A stretch of DNA of 64,000 bases from Warburgia ugandensis (GCA_035236585.1 CP141126.1:9499001-9563000), one strand, 5' to 3'; shown: positions 34,990 through 48,009, counted from the first letter of the stretch. The notes: generated from the letters alone by a model not told the origin. Numbers and translations are program-made.

Positions 34990-37900
34990 TTAACTTTGCA
35001 TACTCGAGTCAGAAGACTTCTTCAGTGTAACAAGTATGCTATCAATGAGCTTTTCCTTCTCATCATTGTCAGTATCTGAAACAAAAACATAACGCTTGTG
35101 AGGTTTAAGCTTCCGCTCAAGATTTGCTGTACCAACAGAATTACTGCCAGATTCCCCAACAACAGCGGCTGAGACTTCAGGCTCTGATCCACTGCTTGTA
35201 GAACAATCAACAAGCCCATCAAGTTTGGTGTAGGGATCTGTACTCCTATCCTTATCATACCACGAATCCAAAATCTGCAGCAATGAGCTGTTTTCTTGTC
35301 TGCTATTCTGCTTCTCTTCTTCTTTTGATTTATCTGCACAAGGATTTTCACCCTCAGAATCAGAGAACTCCACATCTGAAAAAAGAGATGCATTGTAATC
35401 TATTTTCTCGTCCATTTCTTCATCACGTTTTTTCCCATTTAACTGCAACCCTATGCCGTCTCCAGGCACCACCTTCTTTGAGCCCAGTGCAGTTTCATCA
35501 CTTCTTGATTCTTCCATATTCCAGGATGTAACTGTCTCTGAAACAGGCCCAAGTTCGTCCCATACAGAGTCCTGATCAGCAGATGGATTGGAAGCCATGC
35601 TTCTCCCTGCTGAATGAGCTACTTCATCTGAACTCTTCATCTTTGCTGCATTAGTTTCCAGAACAGAAGGACGCACTTTTCCTGTTACTGATTTTTGCGG
35701 GCTGATATGCAATGGCACTTTGTCAGCAGCAAGAATAAAATTAGACACAGTTTTTACCCCTGGCATTCTTTGTAACAGATATGCCAATTTTGTGTAACCA
35801 AGCATTTGATGATCTAGACTATAACCATATTTCTCAAGGAACATTGGCTTAAATGAGCCCATGTTAAATCCTTCAGGGTATTTTGATAAAATTTCTGACA
35901 GAAGCTTGCGGCAATCATCCATCACCTCAAGTCCAGATCTAGACACGTTAGATGCATCCTTGCTGCTTTTTCTCGAATTATCATTATTTGATGAGCATGC
36001 TGCAACTAGATCTTCAATGGTAGAATAACCATAGAAGCCACAATCAAGCTTTTGAGGGAATTCTATCTCAAAATGCCTCTTAATATCCTCAACTTCAATT
36101 TTTCCTGTTCCCTTTTGAAACTTTTGCAACCACACTTTTAAGTCGGCAAGATTCTGAGGCTGTTTTTGGCTGACATTTCCATTGCCAACTGGTCCAAGGT
36201 CATGACCTTGTCTCTCCAACTCAGGTTGCATTTGTTTCTGCAACTGAAAATGGGGAGAGGTAGGTGAGAAAATAGAACTTAATCCATCTGAGAGGTAAGT
36301 ATCAGATGGGGATATGGAGCTTCTTTTAGGAGGGATCTTCAGCTTAAAAGGAAAAGTATCAGAGGAACATTCTTCCAACCATTTCTTCTCCAAGATTAAC
36401 AAATCTACTAACAGAGGATATTGATTTGCATGAAGACTATTGAGAATCAAAGGACCTTCTTTTTGTAGCTCCTGTGCCATTTGTTCCCTGATTAAACAAA
36501 CAATAAAGTCATCCTAGGGTAATAAGATTATCAGACCCAAGTCTCATACTCAAAATTGAGAAGGAAATAAGATAGAACTGAAACAAGTTGACAGCTCCCA
36601 GAAAGAAATTTGCTCTCCAATTTTTAGGAGCCAAAGTAATCATCACTATAAATCAAATTTGCAAGAACTGACCTACTTTTAAGTTAGAAATAGCATCTTA
36701 ATATATGTAACTTCCCTGCTTTTCAGATTATGCACCAATTTGACAATCATCAAGACAAAATTTGATATTAGGTAAGCTTCTTCTCTTCATGCTAGGGGGA
36801 CAATCAATTATACAAATTTCTTTCTTAGCTGCAGTATTTTCTCAACCGTGGGAAGACTGCAAACAGCTAAATGCATAATGTGAAGAAGAAAACAGATCAT
36901 AAAACTCATCAATGAGGAAGAAGAATAGAGATAACAGAGAAGACACATCCAGACAATACACAGGATACATGCTTTACTATCTTATAGAATGATTATAATT
37001 TCCAAAGACATGATCCCTTAGGTCATCATGGATGCAACTAGGCTACTGCATAATGCAATATTAGTTTGATCAATGGACCATGAGGGAACGACGACCCATC
37101 AATATAAACAAGTTGTATGATGAATGCTCAAAATTTCAACCCAAATTTGAGAAAAAAGACAGCTCGTCTCACAGACTGATCAGATTGAAGCATTCTTCGG
37201 CACATGATGGTAGCCGATACTTCATTGTAACTAAGATAAAGAGCAGCCGGTGCATGAAGCTTCTGCATATGCAAATCAAGATCTATGTGGAATGATAATA
37301 ACCTCACAGCAGTTCTGCTAATCAAACTTAGATCCACTGGAAACCAATAAAGCCAAATACGAGTCCCACAGTGGGTTTCTGGAAACAGGCCCCAGTAATA
37401 CTTGTTTCAGCCAAAAAAAAGGGTGCTTCTCTGAGCCAATCATAATAAATAGAAATGGAAATTTAAAAGTAAAATTATTTTTGCACTCAATTTCTTGGTT
37501 GGAGTGGGAAAAGAAATCCTTCCTAGTTTCTGGTCTCCTTCAAAAGTAAACCAAAAGACTAGGACCAATGGCTGATGAGAGATGGAAGTCCAGATACAGA
37601 AGACAATTTTAGGCTTTTGCATTTGATGTTTATTTGGTTGCTCTCCACAACCAAAAGGAAACAAACAATTCATTTTTTCAGTTGCTGTAGACATTGTTGA
37701 AGCAACTGATGTGACCCTATCCATAAACTTCTCCTTTTACCGTGTAAGTTGTGTGTTGCTCTCTGTTCCAACATCCATGCTGGAACTCCAATCCAAGAAC
37801 GCACACCATCCACCACGATGAAGTCCAACATAAAATGACATCTGTTGAACTATAATCTCCTAGATACTGCAGGAGAGCTAAACTCTGTTACTTGAGCATC

Positions 37901-40900
37901 ATTGACTCTTTTAGCTCATTAACTTGCAAGTTAGAATGAACACTCATTGCGAACCAATATGATTTTCTCTACACATGAACCTGTGAAATGCCTCTGCATT
38001 CACTCGCGAATTAGAACAAACTAAGAGAAAAAAATTTATGCATACCATAACCTTTATGTTCTCATGAAACTTTAAGAACAACTACATTCCTACACTACAC
38101 CTTATATCTGAGACAAGATCCTAGATAATGGATGTGGTTATTTGTTTTCATGTTCTCTACCAGTATCACAGATGATAACAAAAGAATAGTAGGCAACTCA
38201 AAATGTTCATTGCTAGAAAGTCAATTAGCAATCGAAAAATAGAAGTGGCTACCAGATGAATTTACACAGACACATGCACACATGCTTACACACACATTCA
38301 TACATTGACGGAGAGAGAGAACACCTACAGAAATTAAACAAAAATGAAGTACCTGGTTCTTGATCGGGAGATAAGGGCTAAACCTTTTGGAGTACGGAAA
38401 AACAACTCAAGGTCCTCCCAGAAATAAGACTTGGAAAATAGATCATGATTTTGTGACTGGTGATGGATCAGATTCACATTTTCACAACTTGCTCCACATC
38501 CATCAATAGGTCGGCTCTCCTTGGTACGATTAGCAAACTGAGATTCATGACTTGGACTTTCTTCTCTAGTTACCCAAAACTGGCACCACCTCATAATTTG
38601 GTTTAGAACACTGGCTTTTTGGTACAATTTTTCATCACTGCCATCATGCCCATCATACTTTTCAGAATCCATAGCAGCTTTCGCCTCCGGAACTGATTTA
38701 CTTGCTTCCAGAGAGCTTGAAGTGGAACCTATCGGATCAGGATGATGATTCCTCAATTTGCTGACTTTCTCATCCGATTCCATTTTCTTAGAGTCACTGC
38801 AGCTTCTGACACATATGTTGGCATCTTTGCCAGAAGTATTAACGCTAGCAGAGCAGCTTGCAGTAATATTATTACCACTTGCACTAGAACCACCTTTTCT
38901 ACCCCCAAACCACGCTCTCCAAATTCTCCGAAAAAATCCCTCTTCAGCAACAGATTTATTTCCCATCTCAGGAGTGGAACCAACATCAACACTGCCCACA
39001 TCAGTGTTTCCCTGGCCAAGGAAAGGCTCTTCCTCTCGTTGTAGAGAAGGTGATATTGATGACTTCTCCTTCTCATGCACAATTGAATGACTGTCCTTGG
39101 GTCCATAAGTGACTCCCAACCTGGCTGCATCATTCTCTTCATGGGCAAGGACAGGATCTTCATATTTCAATTGAGTTGTCACTGGCTTCCCTTGGGCATC
39201 TCCAGTATACTTTATGTCAGACTCGCCCAATACAGCAGATTTTGGGTGGCCTTCGCCTGAATACTCATTGAGATCAATAGTCTCCATCTCTGCAGATGAC
39301 TGCTGAATGGAATCAACTACTTCTGTGGATTTTGGGGGGATTGCATGGACTATCGACAGGCCTTCACCTGAAGAACGACGTTGAAGCCTCAAAATGTTTG
39401 GCATTGATAAAAGAAAACGTGAAAATTTCTTATATCCAAAAAAATCTTTATCCATATATACACGATTCTTTACTAGCTCAGTGCGGAGATCTGTTATGCT
39501 GAGTCCTTCAGGGTAAGACTTCAATATTTGTCGAATCCGATTTACTGTTGCCCTAGGAACAGCACGTGGCTTAGGCTCTACACCAGATTCTGAAGAATCC
39601 TTGGTTTGTGAACAAGTGGGATGCTCCGTATCCAAGAAAGGGTCAAGAAGAGGCCCCTTGTAGTGGCCATACCAAGAACCAGATACACCATCGGGTGGGT
39701 GGTTAAAATGCTTTCCAGAAAGAATATCCCCTCGAACCAGTCCATTCCAAGACCACACTATACTCGCAGCACTGCAAAGAGAACCAGAAGCATCCTTGCT
39801 AGCAAGCAATATATTGTAGTTCTTCATCCTGAGGCGATGTAGAATACTTGCAAAATCTCTATCCCCAGATATTAAGAAAAGATGTGCTGGCGGAGGATTT
39901 TGAGACATCCAGAAACCGAGATCAACTAAAAGAGACTTGTCAGCACTGTTCTTTCCGCCTGAATTGCAACCCACAGACATAATAAACAAGTGATGCCAAC
40001 ACTACAAAAGGTAAGGACAGAAAGTGACATGGCTAAAATTAGCAACAATACATTAGTAATAATAGTAATGTTTTGTCTAGGAGCGAGTCCTTAGTTTTAA
40101 CAAGAAGGAAATGACAACGACATGCATGCTTAGCTAAGTAAATTTAGACTTACAAACAGCAACTCAAACTGTGCCTCCTAAAAAACATCAAGAAGTAACA
40201 GAAAAGCAGTAACATCAAAATATAAGTCAGATAATGGCATATTGAACAGCTAGATTGTTTATGCTATGCAAGCTTTACTCCTTCCAGATTGACTAAGGAT
40301 AAAACAAACTTTAAACATAGTAACTATTGATCCTGCATTTTATAGTAGAAGTACTAGGTAATAAATGTAGGAGATAAGTCGAGTATCACATAAATAATAC
40401 TTCAGAACTAAAGATATCCCTATTTCTTACAAGAACAGGCCTGAAATTCCAGATCCATGCTACAGATGACGGACGTAATTAAAGGATATATGTAAATACA
40501 CTGCCAGTTCTTTCAATATTTAAAATATAGACCTACATAAAGAAAAATGGAGATGAGACTTCATAAACATTTGTATGAAGGTTGGTTTTCTGAGGATAAG
40601 GATTCAATAGGAGGGACATGCCATAGAATGGACATATTTACCATGCATGCACGCATGCAACAAGCCATGTTAAAGCGTGGCATAGCATGTGCTAGTATGC
40701 ATCATGAGAATGTGCACGCTGCGGGGATTAAGGACAAACTAAGTGGTGGAACTTAAAAGGAGAGAAAATAACCTCATTAACAAATAAGTTGATGGTAGAA
40801 GGAAACTGGAACTATGAAACAAAAGTAAACACCATGTGGATTAATATGGCTGAATCTATTAAGAAAGTAGCAAAAGATGTCTTAGAAGCATCTAAAGTTA

Positions 40901-43900
40901 AAAGGCAATTAGTAAAGGAAACATGGTGGCGGAGTGAAACAGTGCAAAAAGTTATTAAAGAAAAATGAATATGTTTTAAAGCATGGCAAAAGACTAGAAA
41001 TAAAGAAAACTATAAAAATTATAAGAATGTTCAAATAGTTGAGACGAGAATAGCAAGTGAGGCTAAACTTAAGGCATATGACGACCTTTATAATAGACTA
41101 GGAACAAGAGAAGGTGAGAAAGATGTGTTTAAACTTGCAAAAATAAGAGAACATAAGGGTAAGGGCTTAGATCATGATTAGAAGTGATGATCAAAGGGTA
41201 CTAGTCAAAGGTGACAAGATCAAACAAAGGTGGGAAACTTACTTTCAAAAATTGTTAAATGACAATAGCTCTGAGAATATAGGGATTGAAAATATTGTAT
41301 GTAACAGTCGGGGGTCCAACAGGGTGATATTGTCCCCTTTGGTATAGAGTACCTCATAGCTTTAAAACACGTCACGACTGTTAGAGATTCTCATACTCTT
41401 ATAACCAGCCCAAATCCCTCTCCCCAGGCAATGTGGGACTAACTCTCAGTCCCTCGCACATCCATCCCTCAACCTATCTTGGGGCCTCCCCCTCAAGGCA
41501 TCTTGGCAACGGTAACGATTCACCTCTCCCCCTTAGGGAACACGCATCCCCGCGTGTCTTCACTGCTAGCAGCCATGTGTGGCTAGCCACCACACCACGA
41601 GAGGAACTGGCTCTGATACCATTTGTAACAATCGGGAGTCCAATAGTGTGATATTGTCCGCTCATGGCTTTAAAACGCGTCACTCGTGTGTATCAAAGTG
41701 CATAGCAGAATGATATTATCCTCTTTAGGTCCCTCACTCCTCTTGGGCTTCACCCCTCGAAACACGTCATGACTATTAGAGATTCTCATACTCTTATAAC
41801 CAGCCCAAATCCCTCTCCCCAGGCAATGTAGGACTAACTCTCAGTCCCTCCTGCCTTCATCTCTCAACTTATCTTAGGGCCTCTCCCTCAAGGCATCTTG
41901 GCAACGGTAACAGTTCACCTCTCCCCCTTAGGGGACACTCGTCCCCGAATGTCTTCACGTGAGTGCCCACGTGTGGCTAGCCACCACACCAAGAGGGGAA
42001 CTAGCTCTGATACCATTTGTAACAATCGAGAGTCCAATAATGTGATATTGTCCGCTCAGGGCTTTAAAACACGTCACTCGTGTGTATCAGAGTGCACAAC
42101 AGAATGATATTATCCTCTTTAGGTCCCTCACCCCTCTTGGGCTTCACCCCTCGAAACTATTAGAGATTCTCATACTCTTATAACCAACCCAAATCCACTC
42201 CCCAAGCAATGTCGGACTAACTCTCAGTCCCTCCCGCCTTTGTCCCTCAACCTATCTTGGGGCCTCTTCCTCAAGGCATCTTGGCAACGGTAACGGTTCA
42301 CCTCTCCCCCTTAGGGGACATGCGTCCCCATGTGTCTTCACACGAGCGCACACATGTCGCTAGCCATCTACACTGGGTCGGGGTTAGGCTCTAATACCGC
42401 TGTAACGACCGGGGTCTACCCACAGTAACAATATTGTCTGCTTTCCACTGATGGCTCCCATACACCGCCAACAGTCATGGCTTTGTTCTTCCCCAGTTTC
42501 CCAGGAAAAGCCGCACCGCTGGCTGTGTATGGGCACCATCAGTGGAAAGTAGACAATATTGTTACTGGGTGGGCCTCTCGACTGTTACAAATGGTATCAG
42601 AGCCAGGTCCCCTGTGGTGTAGTGGCTAGCAGCACGTTGGTGCTCACGTGAAGACATGCGGGGATGCGTGTCCCCTAAGAGGGAGAGGTGAACCGTTACT
42701 GTTGTCAAGATGCCTTGAGGGTGAAGCCCCAAGATAGGTTAAGGGATGAAGGCAGGAGGGATTAAGAGTTAGTACCACATTGTCTGGGGAGAAGGATTTG
42801 GGCTGGTTATAAGAGTATGAGAATCTCTACCAGTCGTGACGCGTTTTAATGCCGTGAGGCACTCTGTGCCAAAGCGGACAATATCATACTGTTGAACCCC
42901 CCACTGTTACATTGTAAACTTAAATAACATTGGACATTATAGATATAAACATAGGATTAGAATACCTGAAGTAAAAAAGGCCTTGAAAAAGATGAAATTA
43001 GGAAAGGCCATGGGGTCCGATGGTATACCAATAGAGGTTTGGAAGCATATGGGAGATACTGGGGTAGTTTGGTTGACCAAGTTATTTAACAAGATTACAA
43101 AATCAAAGAAAATGCCGCATGAATGGGAGAAAAACTCTATTTTACCAATTTATAAGAATCAAGGAGACCTACAGAGCTGAACTAATTATTGAGAGATCAA
43201 ATTTATGAACCACACTATGAAACTTTTTGAAAGAGTGATTGAAAAGAGGCTACGGCATAAGACAAGTGTATCGGAAAACCAATTTGGTTTCATGCCTACG
43301 AGGTTTACCATGAAAGCTATTTTCTTACTAAGACAATTGATAGAGAAATATAGGGAGAGGAGGAAAGATCTCCACAGTCTTTATCAACTTAGAGGAAGGG
43401 TTTCATAGAGGTATATAAACATAATTAAAGATATGTATGAGGGAGAGTTAACAAATGTTAAGACCACTAGGGGCGAGACCGACCATTTTCCTGTCACTGT
43501 AGGATTGCACCAAGGATTGGCATTGAGCCCATACATTTTCACGCTAGTTATGGATGAGTTAACAAAACATAAGTATGAGGAGATCCCATGGTGTATGCTA
43601 TTTACAAACGATATAGTCTTACTTGATAAGACAAGGCAAGGCGTAACACAAAGCTAGAGCTATGAAGAAAAGCATTAGAATCTAAAGGATTTAAAATCAA
43701 CCGAATTAAGGCAGAAAATTTTTAATGCAATTTTAGCAAGGAGAGTAGGAGTGGAACACCAGTTAAGATTGATAGCCAAGAAGTCTTCGTAAAAAATCGC
43801 TTTCAATACTTAGAATTAATGATTCATGAGAGTGGAAAGATTGAGAGGGAGGTTACCCAAAGAATCCAAGTAGGTTGGAACAAATGGAGATGAGCATCTG

Positions 43901-46900
43901 GAGTATTATGTGATTGGCGGATGCCACTCAAACTAAAAGGAAAATTCTATAGAATGGCCATATGGCCGACCATGCTCTATGGATCAGAGTGTTGGGTAGT
44001 TAAGGAATATCATGTTCATAGGATGAGCGTCACGGAAATGAGGATGTTGAGATGGATGAGTGGCAAGACAAAAAATGATAGAATTAGGAATGAAAATATT
44101 AGAGGAAACTTAGGGATAGTACCAATAGGTAACAAGATATGGGAGATTAGACTTAGATGGTTTAGACATGTCCAAAGGAGACCAAAAATGGCACTGGTTA
44201 GGAGTGAGGTAATGCAAGTAGAAGGTTTAAAAGAATGTGGATAGAAGTGAAAAACTTTGGGATTAAATGAAGTCATGGTACTTAATCAAGAAGAATGGAG
44301 GAATAAGATTCATGTGGTCAACCCCTAATTGGGATACTGTCTTGATGATGCTCCTGTTTTGCAGTTCCTTTTTTTCGGGGGGGGGGGATATGTTCTACTG
44401 CATAATTTCCAGCCATTTTGTAACTATTTTAATCAATTTTGTTATAGGCACTCACTATCCATGTCAAAACATGGCACAGCACATGTCAGTGCACAGCATG
44501 CATCGGGATGTGGGGGCACTACACCTTACCTGTCTCTTCCCGAGTTTTACTCTTGTTTGTCATTTCTTTGTTTAATCTAGCTACAGTAGAAGTTCGATAA
44601 TGAATTTGGTCCCAAACTTGGGGTAACATGGAAAATTAATAATCTTGGCAAATTTATAAGATAATACACACCCAATATTTCTTTAAGGGGCCACTAAGTA
44701 CATAAATTAATATTCCAAGTAGCAAACAGAAAAATAAACATGCCCTACCTACAGGTTAAGCTCAAGTTTTCTAACTAAGGGGAGAGAGAGAGAGAGAGAG
44801 AGAGATTTTTAGTTATTGAGAGAAACTTTGAAGGTTACAAGTAAACTAGGAACTAAGGACAAATACAGCTTCCTTTTTTTTATTTTTAAGTTAAGGACAA
44901 GTACACATTCACTCAAGAGAGAGAGAGAGAGAGATGGTAGTTTATAGAGAAAAAATAAAAGTATAGTGGCAAAGGAAAAGATTGAGATTTTTCAATAAAA
45001 TCAATTTATTCAGATTTTTTTTATAAAATAAAATTTCACTAAGTTAACAGAAAGACTTTGACACATGGTTATTAATTTATTGGACTTTTACTGTATATTG
45101 TAACTGTTTTAATCAATTTTCTAATGGGCACTCACTAGCCTTAGAGGTGAGAGTCGTGACACTAATATGATTACTCAGTTAGCCTCCTTTTCTTTTACTA
45201 TATTAACTCCTTGAGAGCAAGCCAATTTATGGTGGCAGTCTATACAAGAAAAACTCCTAAACAAAAGCCTTCTCTCATGCTTTTCTGGCATCCCCCTCAC
45301 CATTAGCAGATTATAGAGACAATTTCCATGCCTAAAGCCATGGTACTTAATAGAGAGGAATGGAGGAATAAGATTCATGTGGCCGATCCCTAATTGGGAT
45401 AAGGTCTTGAGACAGTTCCCATGCCATTATCCTGAAAAAGCACACTTCCAAAGCAATGCATTTAGATTCCTAGTCGTAGATGCTAAGAAGCTCTGACACA
45501 CATAAGTTTTTCTCTAAAGAAATGAAATCTAACTTAACTATGGCATTTATAAGACACTTCCTCATTTGATAAGTACCACTTTACAAAGTTGACAAAAATC
45601 TCTGTGCAGAAGAGCAAACCATTTCAATAGAAACTCCATTCAACCTCAAGGTTCATTACAAATAAGAAAATCTCCAAACATGAACATGACACTCAGCCAT
45701 TTGTAGCAAAATGTGAAGTTGGTGTCAAATACACAAAAGCACACTCAAGCTGCTTGAACCAATCTCAAGCATAGATAGATATCAAGTCACAACAAACTTA
45801 ATAGGACTCCTGAACTGTCATAGTAAAATATTATTAACAGTAACAAGTTCTTGACTTTAGTGCACCACAAATGAATAATTGTACCATATGGCAGCAACAG
45901 ATTTCAGAATCCCAGCTCTCATGAGAAAACAATATTGCAGCCAATGGTTTACACACCATTGATTTTGCCCACCATAAGTCCCTATATTGTATCAAATGGT
46001 AGCAACAATTCTCTGTCATAATATCTCCAAAGTGCAACCCAATACAGCACAATTGTTTCTTTAATGGTGGGTGAATTTGAACCCATGACATCTTGGTTGT
46101 GAGACAAGGCACTTAACTAACTCTGCTAACTGCTCGAACCCAATCCCAAACAATTGCTATGACTATGACATCCAAACAGAAGCATGTATGCTGCCACTAC
46201 AAAATCTACAAACTAAAGCACAGTCAAGTGCTGGGAAAAAGATTATAGCACTCTGCCCGAACCATAAAAAACAACAGTCCCAATCGCAACGAGGAAAATG
46301 GCATTTCAACACTGCCTATCACTCTAGTGAAAATGGCACTATCCCTCTAACGTTTCCCTACATGTGACTTCGAACAGCAGAAGCCAAGTTACAGGATCGT
46401 GCATTTTGGTCCACTTGGATGAATCTCAAAAGTGCAAATCATAGAAAAGCCGGTTTACAGCCAAAGCACACAAGGGTTTATCATGGAAGAACAAAAACAG
46501 ACATTACGATATGCATTCAGCAAAAAGAATAAAACCAACCAGAAGGAACGTGAGTAAGGCAGATTCCAGTGGCAGATAGTGCCTCCTGATTCGACCGAGA
46601 GAGCTGCGAAACGTCTCCATAAGCAGTGATCGTAACAGGACCCTTAATGCCGCTTAATCTAAGGGCGGAAGTGATTCGGTTTGCCACCGTGTACACATTG
46701 ACGCCAACGGGAATGCAACAATTCTCGAAATCCCACCAAACAGATATCTGCACATTTCTGTTCTCTTCGTCGTAATTCCGCCATGAAGGAGGAGGAGAAG
46801 AAGAAGAAGCTGATGAAGCGGAAAGGGGAGACGAAGTGATTCCTCTGATAGTCCAATTGACTCCTTCGCCGGTATTGGAATAGGGCAAGAGGAATGGAGA

Positions 46901-46951
46901 AGAATAATAAGGGTTTAGGAGGATTAGGGTTCTTGAAGAGAGGATCCTCAT
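34990..46951 (-). CDS. NYN-domain and LOTUS/OST-HTH protein (MARF1/limkain-b1-like)
   Basis: Three exons with matching phases: 46951-46540, 39958-38353, 36487-34990 (1171 residues). Residues 67 to about 210 form an NYN (PIN-like nuclease) domain: VWWDFENC at 71-78, VPSGGKNSADKSLLVDL across the exon 1/2 joint, and LISGDRDF at 166-173. The acidic residues Asp74, Asp144 and Asp170/172 expected for metal binding are present. LOTUS/OST-HTH modules lie at about 273-346 (RIRQILKSYPEG, FFGYKKFSRFL) and 862-928 (LLSEILSKYPEG, LGYTKLAYLL); a weaker winged-helix-like block is at 784-838. The linkers are Ser/acidic and probably disordered. The Ser- and Arg-containing N-terminus could be an organelle transit peptide. 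Such proteins are thought to bind RNA through LOTUS domains and cleave it through NYN. Intron 1 (6.6 kb) holds nested transposons; intron 2 is 1.9 kb. The exon 1/2 joint is strongly supported because it restores the NYN motif. Confidence 0.85.
36488..38352 (-). other. Intron 2 of the NYN-LOTUS gene
   Basis: Bounded by GTACTT at 38352 and an AATCAG acceptor at 36488 (minus strand). I see no exon-like block or transposon in it. Confidence 0.75.
41300..42911. mobile_element. Composite of TRIM-like units ending in inverted LTR ends, 1612 bp
   Basis: It starts TGTAACAGTCGGGGG and ends CCCCCCACTGTTACA, inverted copies of one LTR end. The 5-bp duplication TTGTA flanks it (41295-41299 and 42912-42916), and the interrupted RTE reads through once it is removed. 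Three left units, 41300-41623, 41624-42017 and 42018-42400, each start TGTAAC and end in the complement of TGGTATCAGAGCC, the initiator-Met tRNA primer-binding site. One right unit (42590-42911) is in the opposite orientation: PBS, about 100 bp internal, a purine-rich AAGAGGGAGAGG, then an LTR of about 210 bp. The centre (42401-42589) is a separate inverted repeat. No protein is encoded, as in TRIM elements. Confidence 0.8.
42401..42589. repeat. Central hairpin of the TRIM composite
   Basis: The arms 'cagtaacaatattgtctgct'/'agacaatattgttactg' and 'ctttccactgatgg'/'ccatcagtggaaag' plus 'cccatacac'/'gtgtatggg' form a stem of about 60 bp around an 80-bp loop. The ends again read TGTAACGACCGG and CTCGACTGTTACA. 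Confidence 0.82.
42983..44244 (+). pseudogene. RTE reverse transcriptase remnant, stops and altered catalytic Asp
   Basis: Consecutive frames at 42983-43180, 43205-43408, 43433-43657 and 43921-44244 give the same blocks as the copy at 17.6-19.2 kb, in the same order. Stops separate them and the catalytic YxDD-type motif reads FTND. It is a dead copy in antisense orientation to the host gene. Confidence 0.85.
44781..44805. repeat. (GA)n microsatellite
   Basis: About 12 GA units; a second short run lies at about 44919-44934. Both are within intron 1 of the NYN-LOTUS gene. Confidence 0.9.
45333..45408 (+). mobile_element. 76-bp RTE 3'-end insertion with target duplication
   Basis: It carries 'ggtacttaatagagaggaat', 'aagattcatgtggccgatcc' and 'ctaattgggataaggtctt', i.e. 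the last codons and tail of an RTE. Flanks GAGACAATTTCCATGCC (45316-45332) and GAGACAGTTCCCATGCC (45409-45425) form a 17-bp TSD with two differences. It lies in intron 1 of the NYN-LOTUS gene. Confidence 0.82.
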
Positions 46952-48009
46952 GGTTAGATGATTACAAAGTTTAGGGTTTTCTACAGGAGAAGTGGAGAAT
47001 GAATGAGCATTTCCGGCAATGAAATGCGGGTTGATGGCGGTGGAGAGCAGGGGCTTACCCCCTTAAACCCTGCATGAAACCCTACCGCACGTGACAAAAG
47101 CACGCACGGGGGCAGCCGAAGCCTCGCCTTCGGTTTCTCGATCTTAGTCATCTACGCCGAAAAGGCAGTCCGGTCCACTAAGGTCCGTAAAAAGGGCGAA
47201 TCACAAGAGTCTATAGCCAAAGCTTTCTTTCTATCTTAACAATCTAACTAGTAGAGAAAAGCACGTAAGGGGCAGCTAAAGCCTTGCCCTTAAGTTTGTG
47301 ATTACCAAAAAACATAAGAGAGAGAGAGAGAGAAATTTGGCTTATCTTAGCCGTCTAACCATGAGCAATGGTATGCAAAAGACCAATGACTCTTGCTATC
47401 TAATCTTATATTGTATGGGTTTGGCTAATCATGTGTGTTCCCACAAACAAATGGATTTTTAACTCTCTCTTTTTTTAATGGCGGACATATAACCCTGATT
47501 GTCCAGGTGAGAGACTCCTTATGCCGTTGTGCTTAGGAGGCTTTAGTGCACTTCACAAATTCATAACCTGTATTTCATAGAAAATGATAGTTTTAATAGC
47601 TAAAAAGCACATTAGCCTAGTGTATTGTTTGAAAGATGTGCCGCTCTTGTTGATGCTAGGTCGCTAGTTTGAGATTGCAAGGCTCATTAGAGGATGGATA
47701 CAATATGCAATGGTGTGTGAGAACTAAGGACTGTAAAATGTCTTGCGAGGCCTTTGCTTGCTTATGCAGAGTCCCATCCAACAAATCAATGGATCTTTAA
47801 TCGTATTATGTACAAAGCTAAGAGAGCATATAGCAATGTGTCAATTCAAAATAAATCATTTCCCCTGAACTCAAGGGAATTGATAGGGATACACACACGT
47901 TTTGAACATTGTCTAAATAAGAAAATAAAGTTTGGTATTGATAAATTTGCAGAAAAACGTGAGAGAAAGCAATGACGTGAAGAGGCCCGGGGGATGTTGC
48001 TCCTACTAG
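46952..48009. other. Upstream region of the NYN-LOTUS gene
   Basis: The promoter should lie here, but no core element can be assigned with confidence. Two related blocks about 165 bp apart (around 47095 and 47258, 'aaagcacg...ggggcagc(c/t)(g/a)aagcct(c/t)gcc') form an imperfect tandem duplication, and a short GA run is at about 47315-47331. Confidence 0.4.

Larger units (their letters stand above)
40745..44350 (+). mobile_element. 5'-truncated RTE in intron 1 of the NYN-LOTUS gene, split by a TRIM composite
   Basis: It begins in the RTE linker region (WNLKGEKI-like) and continues through KKVAKDVLEASK and ENIV at 41299. It resumes at 42912 with NLNNIGHY, KKMKLGKAMGSDGIPIEVWK, NQFGFMPTRF and the catalytic block at about 43594-43632. 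There the motif reads FTND, so the second Asp is changed to Asn. It ends in CCCTAATTGGGATACTGTCTTGATGATG. Stops occur throughout (for example near 40967). It runs antisense to the host gene. The 5' edge is approximate and no TSD was identified. Confidence 0.88.

Noticed and set aside
38742..39163. Frames on both strands overlapping exon 2 of the NYN-LOTUS gene
   Set aside because: They are shadows of the real coding exon; none has its own domain or splice support.
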